A stretch of 64,000 nt of DNA, from positions 370,017,220-370,081,219 of the forward strand of contig CM077671.1 of assembly GCA_039707655.1 (NCBI GenBank), given 5' to 3'. A model generated the notes under the pieces. It was not told the DNA's origin and ran no database searches. It worked only from the letters and a program-made list of their open reading frames with translations. This DNA is from Elymus sibiricus. Lineage: Eukaryota > Streptophyta > Magnoliopsida > Poales > Poaceae. The position numbers and the translations under genes were made by a program. Within the stretch, counting starts at the first letter, position 1. The number at the start of each line of letters is the position of its first letter. This document shows, piece after piece, positions 1-11,476 of the stretch.

Positions 1-635
1 TTATCCTTGAGATTGAAGCCTCCATCAACATGGATGTACGTTAGCACCACCTACCGGAACCACGGGTCAAAATCTTTCATGTCAACCTAGCGCTTGCATA
101 TCTTCAAACCCTTCCTCTACTTACTATCACTTGCAATGTTGTTACTTTCCGCTACCTGTGATTAGACATGCATGTGTTGGAAGTTTGTAGACTCACTAGA
201 ATTGCTAAAATCTGCCAAGAACTAAAATTAGGAAAAGGATAGGGTTTAATTGGGCAAGTAGTCTAATCACCCCCTCCCCCTCTAGACCTACTTACGATCC
301 TACAAGTTGAGGTGGTGTTCTTCGTTGCACTACAAGTGGATGATTAAGTCCTCAGGTTTGGCCATCGGTGATGGGTCGGGCCTCGACTATGGTCAACTCG
401 AGCGTCAATAGCCCTCATGTGCTTCTCAAAATCTCCTACTATTGGGTGGTGTGCGGATTTGGCCCGCCCAAGCATGGTCTGGGTTCCTCCTGGTTCGGGT
501 ATGATGCACAACCATCCAGTGTCGGGATGCCTTGCCCCCATTCTTCAGGTGGGCTTGGTGGTCACGCACGAATGTCGTGCTAGTCGGAGGCTGGTTAGGT
601 CGTGCACTCTATGGCGAGGTGTGTTAATGCGGGCA
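1..635. other. Unassigned intergenic DNA left of Copia element 1
   Basis: No gene, tRNA or recognisable repeat end is visible. The short open frames here overlap on both strands and look random. This DNA continues at 9626 on the other side of the Copia element, so it is the left half of that element's target locus. Confidence 0.5.
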
Positions 636-640
636 AAAAC

Positions 641-2516
641 TGTTGGAAATATGTCCTAGAGGCAATAATAATTTAGTTATTATCATATTTCCTTGTTCGT
701 GATAATCGTTTATTATCCATGCTATAATTGTATTGATTGGAAACTCAAATACATGTGTGGGTACATAGACAACACTGTGTCCCTAGTATGCCTCTAGTTA
801 ACTAGTTCGTTGATCAAAGATGGTCAAGGTTTCCTGGCCATAGACATGAGATGTCATTTGATAACGGGATCACATCATTAGGAGAATGATGTGATGGACA
901 AGACCCAAACTATAAACATAGCATATGATCGTGTCAGTTTATTGCTATAGTTTTCTACATGTCAAGTATATGTTCCTATGACCATGAGATCATGCAACTC
1001 ACTGACACCGGAGGAATAGCTTGTGTGTATCAAACATCACAACGTAACTGGGTGACTATAAAGATGCTCTACAGGTACCTCCGAGGGTGTCTGTTGAGTG
1101 GGCATGGATCAAGACTGGGATTTGTTACTCCGTGTGACAGAGAGGTATCTCAGGGCCCACTCGGTAATACAACATCACAATAAGCCTTGCAAGCAATGTG
1201 ACTAAGTGTTAGCCACGGGATATTGTATTACGGAACAAGTAAAGAGACTTGCCGGTAACGAGATTGAACTAGGTATAGAGATACCGACGATCGAATCTCG
1301 GCAAGTAACATACCGAAGAACAAAGGGAACAGCGTACGGGATTAACTGAATCCTTGACATAGAGGTTCAACCGATAAAGATCTTCGTAGAATATGTAGGA
1401 ACCAATATGGGCATCCAGGTCCCGCTATTGGTTATTGACCGTGGAGGTGTCTCGGTCATGTCTACATAGTTCTCGAACCCGCAGGGTCTGCACACTTAAG
1501 GTTCGGTGACATTTCGGTATAGTAGAGTTATGTATGATGGTGACCGAAGGTTGTTCGGAGTCCCAGATGAGATCCTGGATGTCACGAGGAGCTCCGGAAT
1601 GGTCCGGAGGTAAAGATTCATATATAGGAAGTCCCGTTTTGGTCACCGGAAAAGTTTCGGTTATTTCGCTAGTGTACCGGGAGTGTCAGGAGGGGTACCG
1701 GGGACCATCGGGAGGGGTGTCTCGACCCAAAGGGCCTCATGGGATGTGGGAGGACTCAATCCAGCCCTTAGTGGGCTGGCCGAGCCCCCACTAAGGCCCA
1801 TGCGGCTAGGGGTGGGAAAAACCCAAAGGGGGAAAGGTGGAAAGGGTTTCCAAGTGGAGAGTAGGAATCCTACTCCTAATAGGATTGGAATGGACTCCTC
1901 CACCTCCAATTTCGGCCAGCCCTTGAGGGTTTGAGGCTGCCTCCTCCCCTCCCTCCCTCCTATATATATACTAGAGGATTTAGAGGGGAGATCTAACCCT
2001 AATTGCCACGTGCTCCCTCTACTTCATCTAGATCGTTTTCTCCTCTAGTCTAGTTCGGCGGTGCTTAGGCGAAGCCCTGCAGGAATAGTTCCACCACCAT
2101 CGATGCCACGCCGTCGCGCTGCCAGAGAATTCATCTACCTCTCCGCTCCCTCTTGCTGGATCAACAAGGCGGAGATCGTCATCGAACTATATGTGTGCTG
2201 AACGCGAAGGTTCCGTCCGTTCGGCGCTAGATCGGAAGGACCGTGATCAGGATCGCGAGACGGTTCGTGATTTGATCGCGGGACGGATCATGATGGGATC
2301 GCAGGACGGATCGTGATACGGATCGTGATGGGATCGCGGGACGCTCGGCGATTTGGATCGCGAAGACGTTCGACTACATCAACCGCGTTTCTTAACGCTT
2401 CTGCTTAGCGATCTACAAGGGTATGTAGATCCACTCTCCCTCTCGTAGATGCTCATCACCATGGATAGATCTTGCGTGTGCGTAGGAAAAAAATTCCCAT
2501 GCAACGTTCCCCAACA
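641..2516 (+). repeat. 5' LTR of Copia element 1
   Basis: This LTR is 1876 bp and starts TGTTGGAAATATG and ends CCCCAACA. It differs from its 3' partner mainly by lacking the 114-bp insertion at 7724-7837 and part of the GGATCGCGGGACGG tandem array (about 2248-2362). Confidence 0.95.
1961..1970 (+). promoter_or_regulatory. Probable LTR TATA box
   Basis: A TATATATATA run follows a CT-rich stretch and precedes the conserved CTAGAGGATTTAG segment. The same position is TATA-rich in the 3' LTR (9050-9059) and in Copia element C, as expected for the U3/R promoter. No transcription start can be seen directly. Confidence 0.5.
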
Positions 2517-2517
2517 G

Positions 2518-2530
2518 TGGTATCAGAGCC
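2518..2530 (+). other. Primer binding site, initiator tRNA-Met type
   Basis: TGGTATCAGAGCC begins one base after the 5' LTR. It is complementary to the 3' end of initiator tRNA-Met, the usual primer of this Copia group. Confidence 0.9.
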
Positions 2531-3794
2531 AGGTTTATGTGTAGATGAGATCTCGAGTAGAACACAAAGGAGTTTGTGGGCGTTGATATTCAGATTGCTT
2601 CCTCCCTTGGTCTTTTCTTGATTCAGCGGTATTGTGGGATGAAGCGGCCCGGACCAATATTACTCGTACGCTTACGAGAGACCGGTTCCATCAACTGACA
2701 TGTAACTTTAGTGCATAAAGATGGCTGGCGGGTGTCTGTTTCTCCCACTTTAGTCGGATCCGATTTGACAAAGGCAGTCCTTGAGAAGGTTGAATAGTAA
2801 TTTTTGTATCACCGTTGTGGTTTTTGCGTAGGTAAGAATTGTTCTTGCTAGATACCCGTAGCAGCCACGTAAAACTTGCAACAAAAATTAGAGGACGTCT
2901 AACTTGTTTTTGCAGAGTATATTGTGATGTGATATGGCCAATTACATGATGAGATATATGTGATGTATGAGATGATCATGTATTGTATAGAATATCACGA
3001 CTTGCATGTCGATGAGTACGGCAACCGGCAAGAGCCATAGGGTTGTCATTAATTATTTTCACAATTTTTGCTTTACTTTATCGCTATGAGTTAGCAATAG
3101 TCGTGGAAGCAACAGTCGGCGCGACAACCTCATGGCGACACATTGATGGAGATCAAGATGATGAAGATCATGGTGTTATGCCGGTGACGATGGAGATCAT
3201 GCCGGTGCTTTGGAGATGGAGATCAAAAGCACAAGTTCATGGCCATATCATGTCACTTATGATTTGCATGTGATGTTAATCCTTTTATTCATCTTATTTT
3301 GCTTAGGACGACGGTAGCATTATAAGGTGATCCCTCACTTAAATTTCAAGATAAATTGTGTTCGCCCCGAGTGTGCACCGTTGCGAAAGTTCGTCGTTTC
3401 GAGACACCATGTGATGATCGGGTGTGATAGACTCTACATTCGCATACAACGGGTGCAAGCCAGTGTTGCACGTGCGGAACACTCGGGTTAAACTTGACGA
3501 GCCTAGCATGTACAAACATGCCCTCGGAACACAAGAGACCGAAAGGTCGAACATGAGTCATATAGTAGATATGATCAACATGAAGATGTTCACCATTGAA
3601 ACCACCTCAACTCACGTGATGATCGGACTTGAGTTGGTGGATTTGGATCATGTGACACTCGAATGACCGGAGGGATGTCAATTTGAGTGGGAGTTTTTAA
3701 GTAATATGATTAACTAAACTCATTATCATGAACATAGTCAAAATGTCTTTGCTAATTATGTTGTAGATTACTAGCTCGCGATGTAGCTCCCTTG

Positions 3795-3797
<3 letters not shown>

Positions 3798-3876
<79 letters not shown>
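3798..3876 (+). repeat. (TA)n microsatellite, about 39 units
   Basis: An uninterrupted TA dinucleotide run of 79 bp lies just before the gag remnant. At the matching place in Copia element C (about 53410-53417) only a few bases of TA-like sequence are present, so the array grew in this copy. Confidence 0.97.
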
Positions 3877-3879
<3 letters not shown>

Positions 3880-6800
3880 CCTAGAGAAATAGAGTTGAAA
3901 CATGATGGTAGCAATAATGCGGACTGGGTCCGTGATCTGAGGATTGTCCTCATTGCTGCACAGAAGGCTTATGTCCTTAAAGCACCGCTCGGTGCGCCAC
4001 CCCCTCTAGCGTCGTCTGTAGATGTTGTGAACATCTGACAGGCACGTTCCGATGACTACTTAATAGTTCAGTGCGTCATGCATTACGGCTTAGAATTGAG
4101 GCTCCAAAACGTTTTGAACGTCACGGAACATATGAGATGTTCTTGGGATCTCAGGCTCGTTCCCGTGTTGAGAGGTATGAGACCTCCAACAAGATTCTTT
4201 GCCTGCAAGATGAAGGAGAATAGCTCAATCGGTGAGCATGTGCTCGGATTTTCTGGGTGCTACAATCGCTTGAATCGAGTGGGAGTTGATCTTCCAGATA
4301 AGATAGTGATTGATATAGTTCTCCAAGTCACTGTCACTAAGCTACTATAGATTCATGGTGAACTATAAAATGCCAGGGATGCAAATAATGATCCCTGAGC
4401 TATTCGCGATGTTTGACACCGCGAAGGTAGAAATCAAGAAGGAGCATCAAGTGTTGATGGTTAGCGAAACCGCTAGTTTCGAGAAGGGCAGGGGCAAGAA
4501 GGGAAACTTCATGGATGGCAAGCCAGTTGCTGCTCCAGTGAAGAAACCCAAGGTTGAACCCAAACCCGAGACTAAGTGCTTCTAAGATCAGGAGAATGGT
4601 CGCTGAAGCGAAACAACCCTAGATACTTGATAGATAAGAAGGCTGGCAACGTCGACAGAAGTATATTTGATATACGTGTTATTGATGTGCACCTTACTAG
4701 TACTCCTAGTAGCACCTGGGTATTAGATACCGGCTCGGTTGCTAAATGTTAGTAACTCGAAATAAAATCTACGGAATAAATGGAGGCTAGCTAAGGGTGA
4801 GGTGACGATGAGAGTTGGAAGTGTTTCCAAGGTTGATGTGATCACCATCGCACGCTCTCTCTACCTTCGGAATTAGTGATGAACCTAAATAAATGTTATT
4901 TGGTGTTTGCGTTGAGCATAAACGTGATTAGATCATGTTTATTGCAATACGGTTATTCATTTAAGTTACAGAATAATGGTTATTCTGTTTACATGAATAA
5001 AACCTTCAATGGTCATGCACCCAATGAGAATGGTTTATTGAATCTTGATCGTAGTGATACACATGTTCATAATATTGATGCCAAAAGATACAAAGTTAAT
5101 AATGATAGTACCACATACTTGTGGCACTGCCGCTAAATGTCATATTGGTGTAAAACGCATGAAGAAACTCCATGCTGATGGATCTTTGGACTCCTTCGAT
5201 TTCGAATCGGTTGAGACATGCGGACCATGACTCATGGGCAAGATGACTAAGACCCCGTTTTCCGGTATGATGAAGCGGACAAGTAACTTATTGGAAATAA
5301 TACATGATGTATTCGGTCCAATGAGTGTTGTAGTGTGCGGTGGATATCGTTATTTTCCTACCTTCACTGATGATTTGAGTAGATATGGGGATATTTACTT
5401 AATGAAACACAATTCTGTAACGTTTGAAAAGTTCAAACAAAATCAGAGTGAAGTTTGAGATCATCGTGACAAGCAGATAAAATGTCTACGATATGATCGT
5501 GGAGGTGAATATCTGAGTTACGAGTTTGGTATACAACTTAAGACAATGTGGAAGTTGTTTCACAACTCACGCCACCTGGAACACCATAGTGTGATGGTGT
5601 GCCGAACGTCGTAGTCGTGCTCTATTGGATATGGTGCGAACTATGATGTCTCTTATCGATTTACCACTATTGTTTTAGGGTTATGCATTAGAGACAACCA
5701 CATTCACTTTAAAAGGGGCACCATCTAAGTCCGTTGAGATGACACCGTATGAATTTTCGTTTGGCGGAAACCTAAGCTGTCATTTCTTAATGTTTGGGAC
5801 TGCGACGCTTATGTGAAAAGGGTTTTCACCTAATGAGCTCAAACCAAAAGCGGACAAATGCATCTTCATAGAATACCCTAACGTAACAGTTGGGTAAACC
5901 TTCTATCTTAGATCCAAGCACAAAGTGTTTGTTGCTAAAACGGGTCCTTTCTCGAGAAAGAGTTTCTTTCGAAAGAATTGAGTGGGAGGAAGATAGAACT
6001 TGATGAGGTTGTTGAACCTTTGTTTCAACCAGAGAGTAGCGCAGCGCATAAAGTTGTTTCTGTGGAGCCTATGTTAGTTGAAGAGGAAGTTAATGATGAT
6101 GATCATGAAGCTTCGGATCAAGTTACTATCGAACCTCGTAGGTCGACAAGGACGCGTACTGCTCCTGAGTGGTACGGCAACCCTGTCTTAGAGGTCATGT
6201 TGTTGGACAACGATGAACCTACGAGCTATGGAGAAGCGATGATGGGCCCGGATTCCGAGAAATGGTTAGAGGCCATGCAATCCGAGATGGGATCCATGTA
6301 AGAAAACAAAGTATGGGCTTTGGAAGTATTACCTGAAGAGCGAAAGGCCATTCAGAACAAATGGATCTTTAAAAGGAAGACAGACGCGGACGGTAATGTC
6401 ACCGTCTATAAAGCTCGACTTGTGGCAAAGGGTTTTTCACAAGTTCAAGGAGTTGACTACAATGAGACTTTCTCACCCGTAGAGATGCTAAAGTCTGTTG
6501 GAATTATGTTAGCAGTTGCTGCATTTTTCGATTATGAAATCTGGCAGATGGATGTCAAAACATCGTTTCCTTAACGGTATCCATGAGGAAAGGTTGTATG
6601 TGATACAACAGGAAGGTTTTGTCAGTTCTAAGGATGCTAAAATATATGCAAGCTCCAGCGATCCTTCTATGGACTGGAGCAAGCATCTCGGAGTTGGAAT
6701 ATACGCTTTGATGAGGTGATCAAAGTTTTTGAGTCTATACAAAGTTTATGAGAAACTTGTATTTACAATAAAGTGAGTGGGAGCACTATAGAATTTCTGA

Positions 6801-7559
6801 TAAGTATATGTGGATGACATATTGTTGATCGGAAATGATGTAGAATTTCTGGAAAGCATAAAGGGTTGTTTGAAAAGGAGTTTTTCAAAGGAAAACCTGG
6901 AATGAAGCTACTTAAATATTGGGCATCTTGATCTATAGAGGTAGATCAAGACGTCTGATAAAACTTTCAATGAGTACATACCTTGACAAGATTTTGAAAG
7001 AGTTCAAAATGGATCAGTCAAAGAAAGAGTTCTTGCCTGATTTGTAAGGTGTGGAGTTGAGTGAGACTCAAATCTCGACCACGGCAGAAGAAAGAGAAAG
7101 GACGAAGGTCGTCCCCTATGCCTTATCCATAGGCTCTGTATAGTATGCCATGCTGTGAACCGCACCTGTGTGTGCCTTGCCATGAGTCTGTCAAGGGGTA
7201 CAAGAGTGATCCAGGAGTGGATCATTGGACAGTGGCCAAGATTATCCTTAGTAACTAGAGGATTAAGGAAATAGTTCTTGATTATGGAGGTGATAAAGAG
7301 TTCGTCGTAAAGGGTTACATCGATGCAAGCTTTAACACCAATCCGGATGACTCTGAGTAGCAATCCGGATACCGATAGTGGAGCAGCCATTTGGAATAGC
7401 TCCAAGTGGAGTGTGGTAGCAGTGTTTACAGTCTGACATAGAGATTTGCAAAGTACACACGGATCTGAATGTTGCATACCGTTGACTAAAGACCTCTCTC
7501 ACATGCAAAGCATGATCGAACCCCAGAACTCATTGGGTGTTAGATTCATAACAATGTAA
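3880..7559 (+). pseudogene. Degenerate Copia gag-pol of element 1
   Basis: Recognisable pieces in order: a gag segment (DWVRDLRIVL near 3920, KAPLG near 3980); a ruined zinc knuckle near 4575 whose second Cys and His are lost; the protease active-site motif VLDTGS (4730-4747); the integrase HHCC region around 5115-5230; the start of the integrase core (FTDDLSRYG) ending in TGA at 5456-5458; a DRGGEYLSYEF-like stretch near 5500; reverse transcriptase from about 6310 (VWALEVLPEERKAIQNKWIF), broken at 6565-6575; the YVDD catalytic box (6807-6818); and a shortened RNase H (KGYIDASF near 7315) joined directly to the C-terminal LTK...NSLGVRFIT end. The second half of RNase H seems deleted near 7420-7460. 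It cannot encode a working polyprotein. Element C shares several of the same lesions. Confidence 0.9.
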
Positions 7560-7598
7560 ATCACATGGTGATGTGAACTAGATTATTGACTCTAGTGC

Positions 7599-7609
7599 AA
7601 GTGGGAGAC
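7599..7609 (+). other. Polypurine tract of Copia element 1
   Basis: AAGTGGGAGAC lies directly upstream of the 3' LTR, the expected plus-strand primer. The same bases occur at 57159-57169 in element C. Confidence 0.85.
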
Positions 7610-9620
7610 TGTTGGAAATATGCCCTAGAGGCAATAATAATTTAGTTATTATCATATTTCCTTGTTCGTGATAATCGTTTATTATCCATGCTACAATTGT
7701 ATTGATTGGAAACTCAAATACATATGTTTGCCGTCTACATTTGCCGTCTGCTGACTGACGGCAAACTCTTTGCCGTCAGTATTTCATGCTTTGCCATCTG
7801 TATCTGCCAGATGGCAAACTAGATGTTTCACGTAGTGCATGTGTGGGTACATAGACAACACTGTGTCCCTAGTAGGCCTCTAGTTAACTAGTTCGTTGAT
7901 CAAAGATGGTCAAGGTTTCCTGGCCATAGACATGAGATGTCATTTGATAATGGGATCACATCATTAGGAGAATGATGTGATGGACAAGACCCAAACTATA
8001 AACATAGCATATGATCGTGTCAGTTTATTGCTATAGTTTTCTGCATGTCAAGTATCTGTTCCTATGACCATGAGATCATGCAACTCACTGACACTGGAGG
8101 AATACCTTGTGTGTATCAAACGTCACAACGTAACTGGGTGACTATAAAGATGCTCTACAGGTATCTCCGAGGGTGTCTGTTGAGTGGGCATGTATCAAGA
8201 CTGGGATTTGTTACTCCGTGTGACAGAGAGGTATCTCAGGGCCCACTCGGTAATACAACATCACAATAAGCCTTGCAAGCAATGTGACTAAGTGTTAGCC
8301 ACGGGATCTTGTATTACGGAACGAGTAAATAGACTTGCCGGTAATGTGATTGAACTAGGTATAGAGATACCGACGATCGAATCTCGGGCAAGTAAGATAC
8401 CGAAGAACAAAGGGAACAGCGTACGGGATTAACTAAATCCTTGACATAGAGGTTCAACCGATAAAGATCTTCGTAGAATATGTAGGAACCAATATGGGCA
8501 TCCAGGTTCCGCTATTGGTTATTGACCGTGGAGGTGTCTCGGTCATGTCTACATAGTTCTCGAACCCGCAGGGTCTGCACACTTAAGGTTCGGTGACGTT
8601 TTGGTATAGTAGAGTTATGTATGGTGGTGACCGAAGGTTGTTCGGAGTCCCGGATGAGATCCTGGACGTCACGAGGAGCTCCAGAATGGTCCGGAGGTAA
8701 AGATTGATATATAGGAAGTCCCGTTTTGGTCACCGGAAAAGTTTCGGGTATTTCGGTAGTGTACCGAGAGTGTCGGGAGGAGTACCGGGGACCATCGGGA
8801 GGGGTGTCTCGACCCAAAGGGCCTCATGGGCTGTGGGAGGAGTCAAGCCAGCCCTTAATGGGCTGGCTGAGCCCCCCACTAAGGCCCATGCGGCTAGGGG
8901 TGGGAAAAACCCAAAGGGGGAAAGGTGGAAAGGGTTTCCAAGTGGAGAGGAGGAATCCTACTCCTAATAGGATTGGAGTAGGACTCCTCCACCTCCAATT
9001 TCGGCCAGCCCTTGAGGGTTTGAGGCTGCCTCCTCCCCTCCCTCCCTCCTATATATATACTAGAGGATTTAGAGGGGAGAGCTAACCCTAATTGCCACGT
9101 GCTCCCTCTACTTCATCTAGATCGTTTTCTCCTCTAGTCTAGTTCGGCGGTGCTTAGGCGAAGCCCTGCCGGAATAGTCCCACCACCATCGCCGCCACGC
9201 CGTCGCGCTGCCGGAGAACTCATCTACCTCTCCGCTCCCTCTTGCTGGATCAAGAAGGCGGAGATCGTCATCGAACTGTACGTGTGAGGAACACGGAGGT
9301 GCCGTCCGTTCGGCGCTAGATCGGAAGGACCGTGATCAGGATCGCGAGACGGTTCGTGATTTGATCGCAGGACGGATCATGATGGGATCGCGGGACGGAT
9401 CGTGATTGGATCGCGAGACGGATCGTGATGGGATCGCGGGACGCTCGGCGATTTGGATCGCGAAGACGTTCGACTACATCAACCTCGTTTCTTAATGCTT
9501 CCGCTTTGCGATCTACAAAGGTATGTAGATCCACTCTCCCTCTCATAGATGCTCATCACCATGGATAGATCTTGCGTGTGCGTAGGAAATTTTTTGTTTC
9601 CCTTGCAACGTTCCCCAACA
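7610..9620 (+). repeat. 3' LTR of Copia element 1
   Basis: This LTR is 2011 bp with TGTTGG...CCAACA ends. It is longer than the 5' LTR because of a 114-bp insertion plus its 3-bp duplication at 7721-7840 and extra units in the U5 tandem array (about 9331-9462). The insertion therefore postdates integration. Confidence 0.95.
7724..7837. mobile_element. Small CACTA-like insertion with hairpins in the 3' LTR
   Basis: Compared with the 5' LTR, 114 bp are inserted between CTCAAATACAT and CATGTGTGGG, giving a 3-bp duplication CAT (7721-7723, 7838-7840). On the minus strand the right end reads CACTACGTGAAAC, a CACTA-type terminus; 3-bp duplications are also typical of CACTA elements. The left end (ATGTTTGCC) is not CACTA-like. 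Two hairpins are clear: TTTGCCGTC/GACGGCAAA (7740-7748, 7757-7765) and TTTGCCATCTG/CAGATGGCAAA (7790-7800, 7808-7818). It is best read as a deletion derivative of a CACTA element. Confidence 0.7.
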
Positions 9621-9625
9621 AAAAC

Positions 9626-10642
9626 CATGTGCTGGCTTTTGTCGGCATGGACGATGGCAACGCCTTATGGCATCATATTCCTCCTTGAAGATGTCGTGGT
9701 GGATACTCAATACGCCGTCCACCCCATGTAGTCTCTAGGCTAAAGCCTCAGATCTCGCTTTAAGATCAGATGATGGGAACGTTCTCAAGGGCGCAAACTT
9801 CTTGGAGGCATCGTCTTTGAGCCGTCAATGATATCCCAGTCATAGTGAGGTTGGCCGGTATGAGGTATGTGCATGTTGTTGGTGGTGGTGGGGGTGATGG
9901 CGGTGATTTCCCTAGGTGTGCACATCAGTCTCGCCGTTCGACCATGTCGCCTAATATCCCGATGATATCATCTGAACCGGGTCTAACGAGTTCGTGATCC
10001 ACCTTGGATTGCCTCATTCTCCATCGACACTGCTCCCCCTCTTCGAGTGATGTTTCCTGGTGGCAACTAACTCTTGCTTGGTCGGATGAAGATGAAAGTT
10101 GAAATCCTTCTCTGTGTTGGCTGAAACAACGAGGTTTATGACTGCAAGCATCGTTCTTTACATCATTAGGATAAATCCAACATGGTTCACCAAAAAGGAC
10201 ACACCAAATGTTCGCAGACACATCGGAACATGTCCATGGACAGCGTCAGGGGAGCCGGTCATCCAACTGTAGTCATCAAATCTGGACAACACGAGGCCAC
10301 ACGTGGGTCAGGTGGACCTAGAGGAAAAAGCACATGGGATGTGAGGACATATAGTCTGAGTCGCAGTGGGCCAAATGGACCGTCTGAATGCCCCCAAAGC
10401 TTGTAGTAGCCCTCTTGGTCCACAACGGTGACTCGGATCTACGACGGCGGCGATGGTGCCGACTTGAAAATGAGTCATTGTTTCCTTGGTCCACAGTGAC
10501 CGGATCTGCGGCAGTGACTTCAAGCTCCGGCAGTGGGACCTACTTCTCCCCTTTGTCTCCGACTTCATTTCATCCTCCTCATATGTGCCATGGGAGAGTC
10601 ATTGACTCCAACGGGGGTAAGTAGCATACACCCCTCCCTTTG
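9626..10642. other. Unassigned intergenic DNA
   Basis: This is the continuation of the target locus split by Copia element 1. Short open frames on both strands (up to about 98 codons) show no family I recognise. No transposon ends or RNA genes are visible. Confidence 0.5.
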
Positions 10643-10807
10643 TTAGAGCATGTCCAACAGTCGCTGCAAAATACGCGTGCGCGGTAAACATTGCTTTTCG
10701 CGCGCTCCAGCGGGCGCGGGATAATCAGGCGTGCGGGAAAAGATCGCGCACGCACGAAAAAGCGGCCGGGCGCGTGCTAGTTTTGGCGTGCGGCGTCCGG
10801 CGCGCTC

Positions 10808-10814
10808 TATAAAT
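10808..10814 (+). promoter_or_regulatory. TATA box of the AP2-domain gene
   Basis: TATAAAT lies 117 bp upstream of the ATG at 10925, inside the transposon. The spacing fits a short GC-rich 5' UTR, so the element appears to carry its own promoter. Confidence 0.65.
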
Positions 10815-10924
10815 CGAGCGCCCGCCACGCGCCCTCCCATCGCCTATCTCCTCGCCACGCACCCTCTCCGCTCACTCTGCAGCTCTTTCCCCGCCTTCTC
10901 CCCACGCCTCGTCGCCGTCGTGCC

Positions 10925-11476
10925 ATGCCGCCGCGCCCCCGGAGCATGTCGGGCTTCCGCGGTGTCCGCCGGCGCCCGTCCGGCATGTTCTATGCCGAAA
11001 TCCGCTCCGGCAACACGCACCTCGGCCTCGGCACCTACGAGACCGCCCACGAGGCCGCCCACGCGTACGACGCGGCGGCGTGGGATCTCCGATGGCCTCG
11101 TTCGCAGATGAACTTCAACGACGTCCGGTCGGCTGAAGAGGCGCGGCAGCTCGCGCCTCCCCCTCGTCTGGCCACCGAGGCGGACCGCCGCGCCGCGCGT
11201 AGTCGGGAGCGCCGGCTGTTGATCGCCCGGAGGGACGAGGACGCCATGGCGGAGTGGCGCCGCCAGCACCCGGAGGACGTCATCGCCGAGCACGAGTTCT
11301 ACGCGAACAGGAGGGCGGAACGTGTTGACGAACGCCTAGACAAGCGTAGGCGCAAGGCATTGGCTATTTCCCACACAGAGATGGAGAACGACCCCTGGGA
11401 CCCGAACGACAACCGGTACCTGGATGTGTATCTTACGACGTCCAATGACACGACCGAGGAGGATGATGAAGAGTAG
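10925..11476 (+). CDS. AP2/ERF-domain protein encoded inside a TIR transposon
   Basis: An intact 183-residue ORF with no introns. Residues 11-67 form one AP2/ERF domain: the YRG part starts FRGVRRRPSGMFYAEIR, and the second part has the AYDAAAW core (47-53) followed by MNFNDV (62-67). The family's tryptophans in the first part are replaced (S19, F22), and the usual WLG motif reads GLGTYET, so DNA binding may be weakened or altered. The rest is Arg/Glu-rich and probably helical (about 75-150), with an acidic tail ending EEDDEE. AP2/ERF proteins bind GC-rich DNA and act in the nucleus. Here the gene lies wholly between transposon ends, with a TATA box 117 bp upstream. ATG 10925 is the first in frame; a second lies at residue 8. 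It may be a captured host gene, or an accessory DNA-binding protein of the transposon family; the sequence alone does not decide. Confidence 0.8.
   Translation: MPPRPRSMSGFRGVRRRPSGMFYAEIRSGNTHLGLGTYETAHEAAHAYDAAAWDLRWPRSQMNFNDVRSAEEARQLAPPPRLATEADRRAARSRERRLLIARRDEDAMAEWRRQHPEDVIAEHEFYANRRAERVDERLDKRRRKALAISHTEMENDPWDPNDNRYLDVYLTTSNDTTEEDDEE

Larger units (their letters stand above)
641..9620 (+). mobile_element. Copia LTR retrotransposon, Angela/BARE1/WIS group, complete but coding-dead (element 1)
   Basis: The element has two long LTRs running TGTTGG...CCAACA (641-2516 and 7610-9620). It is flanked by the perfect 5-bp target duplication AAAAC (636-640 and 9621-9625). A tRNA-Met primer site follows the 5' LTR and a polypurine tract precedes the 3' LTR. 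The internal order is gag, protease, integrase, reverse transcriptase, RNase H, which is Copia order, but every domain carries stops or frameshifts. The LTR start matches the Angela/BARE1/WIS superfamily known from wheat and barley; the exact subfamily name is uncertain. A second copy of the same subfamily lies at 33670-59020. Confidence 0.95.

Noticed and set aside
959..1183. Repeated 74-codon frame MSSICSYDHEIMQ in all Copia LTRs (959, 8045, 33988, 57488)
   Set aside because: It is nearly identical because the LTRs are copies; it lies upstream of the LTR TATA box and shows no protein features.
3697..3953. Minus-strand frames encoding long Ile-Tyr repeats
   Set aside because: These are translations of the TA microsatellite.
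4078..4585. Separate gag ORFs in Copia element 1 as functional genes
   Set aside because: They are pieces of one broken reading frame; element C shows the same pieces in the same order.
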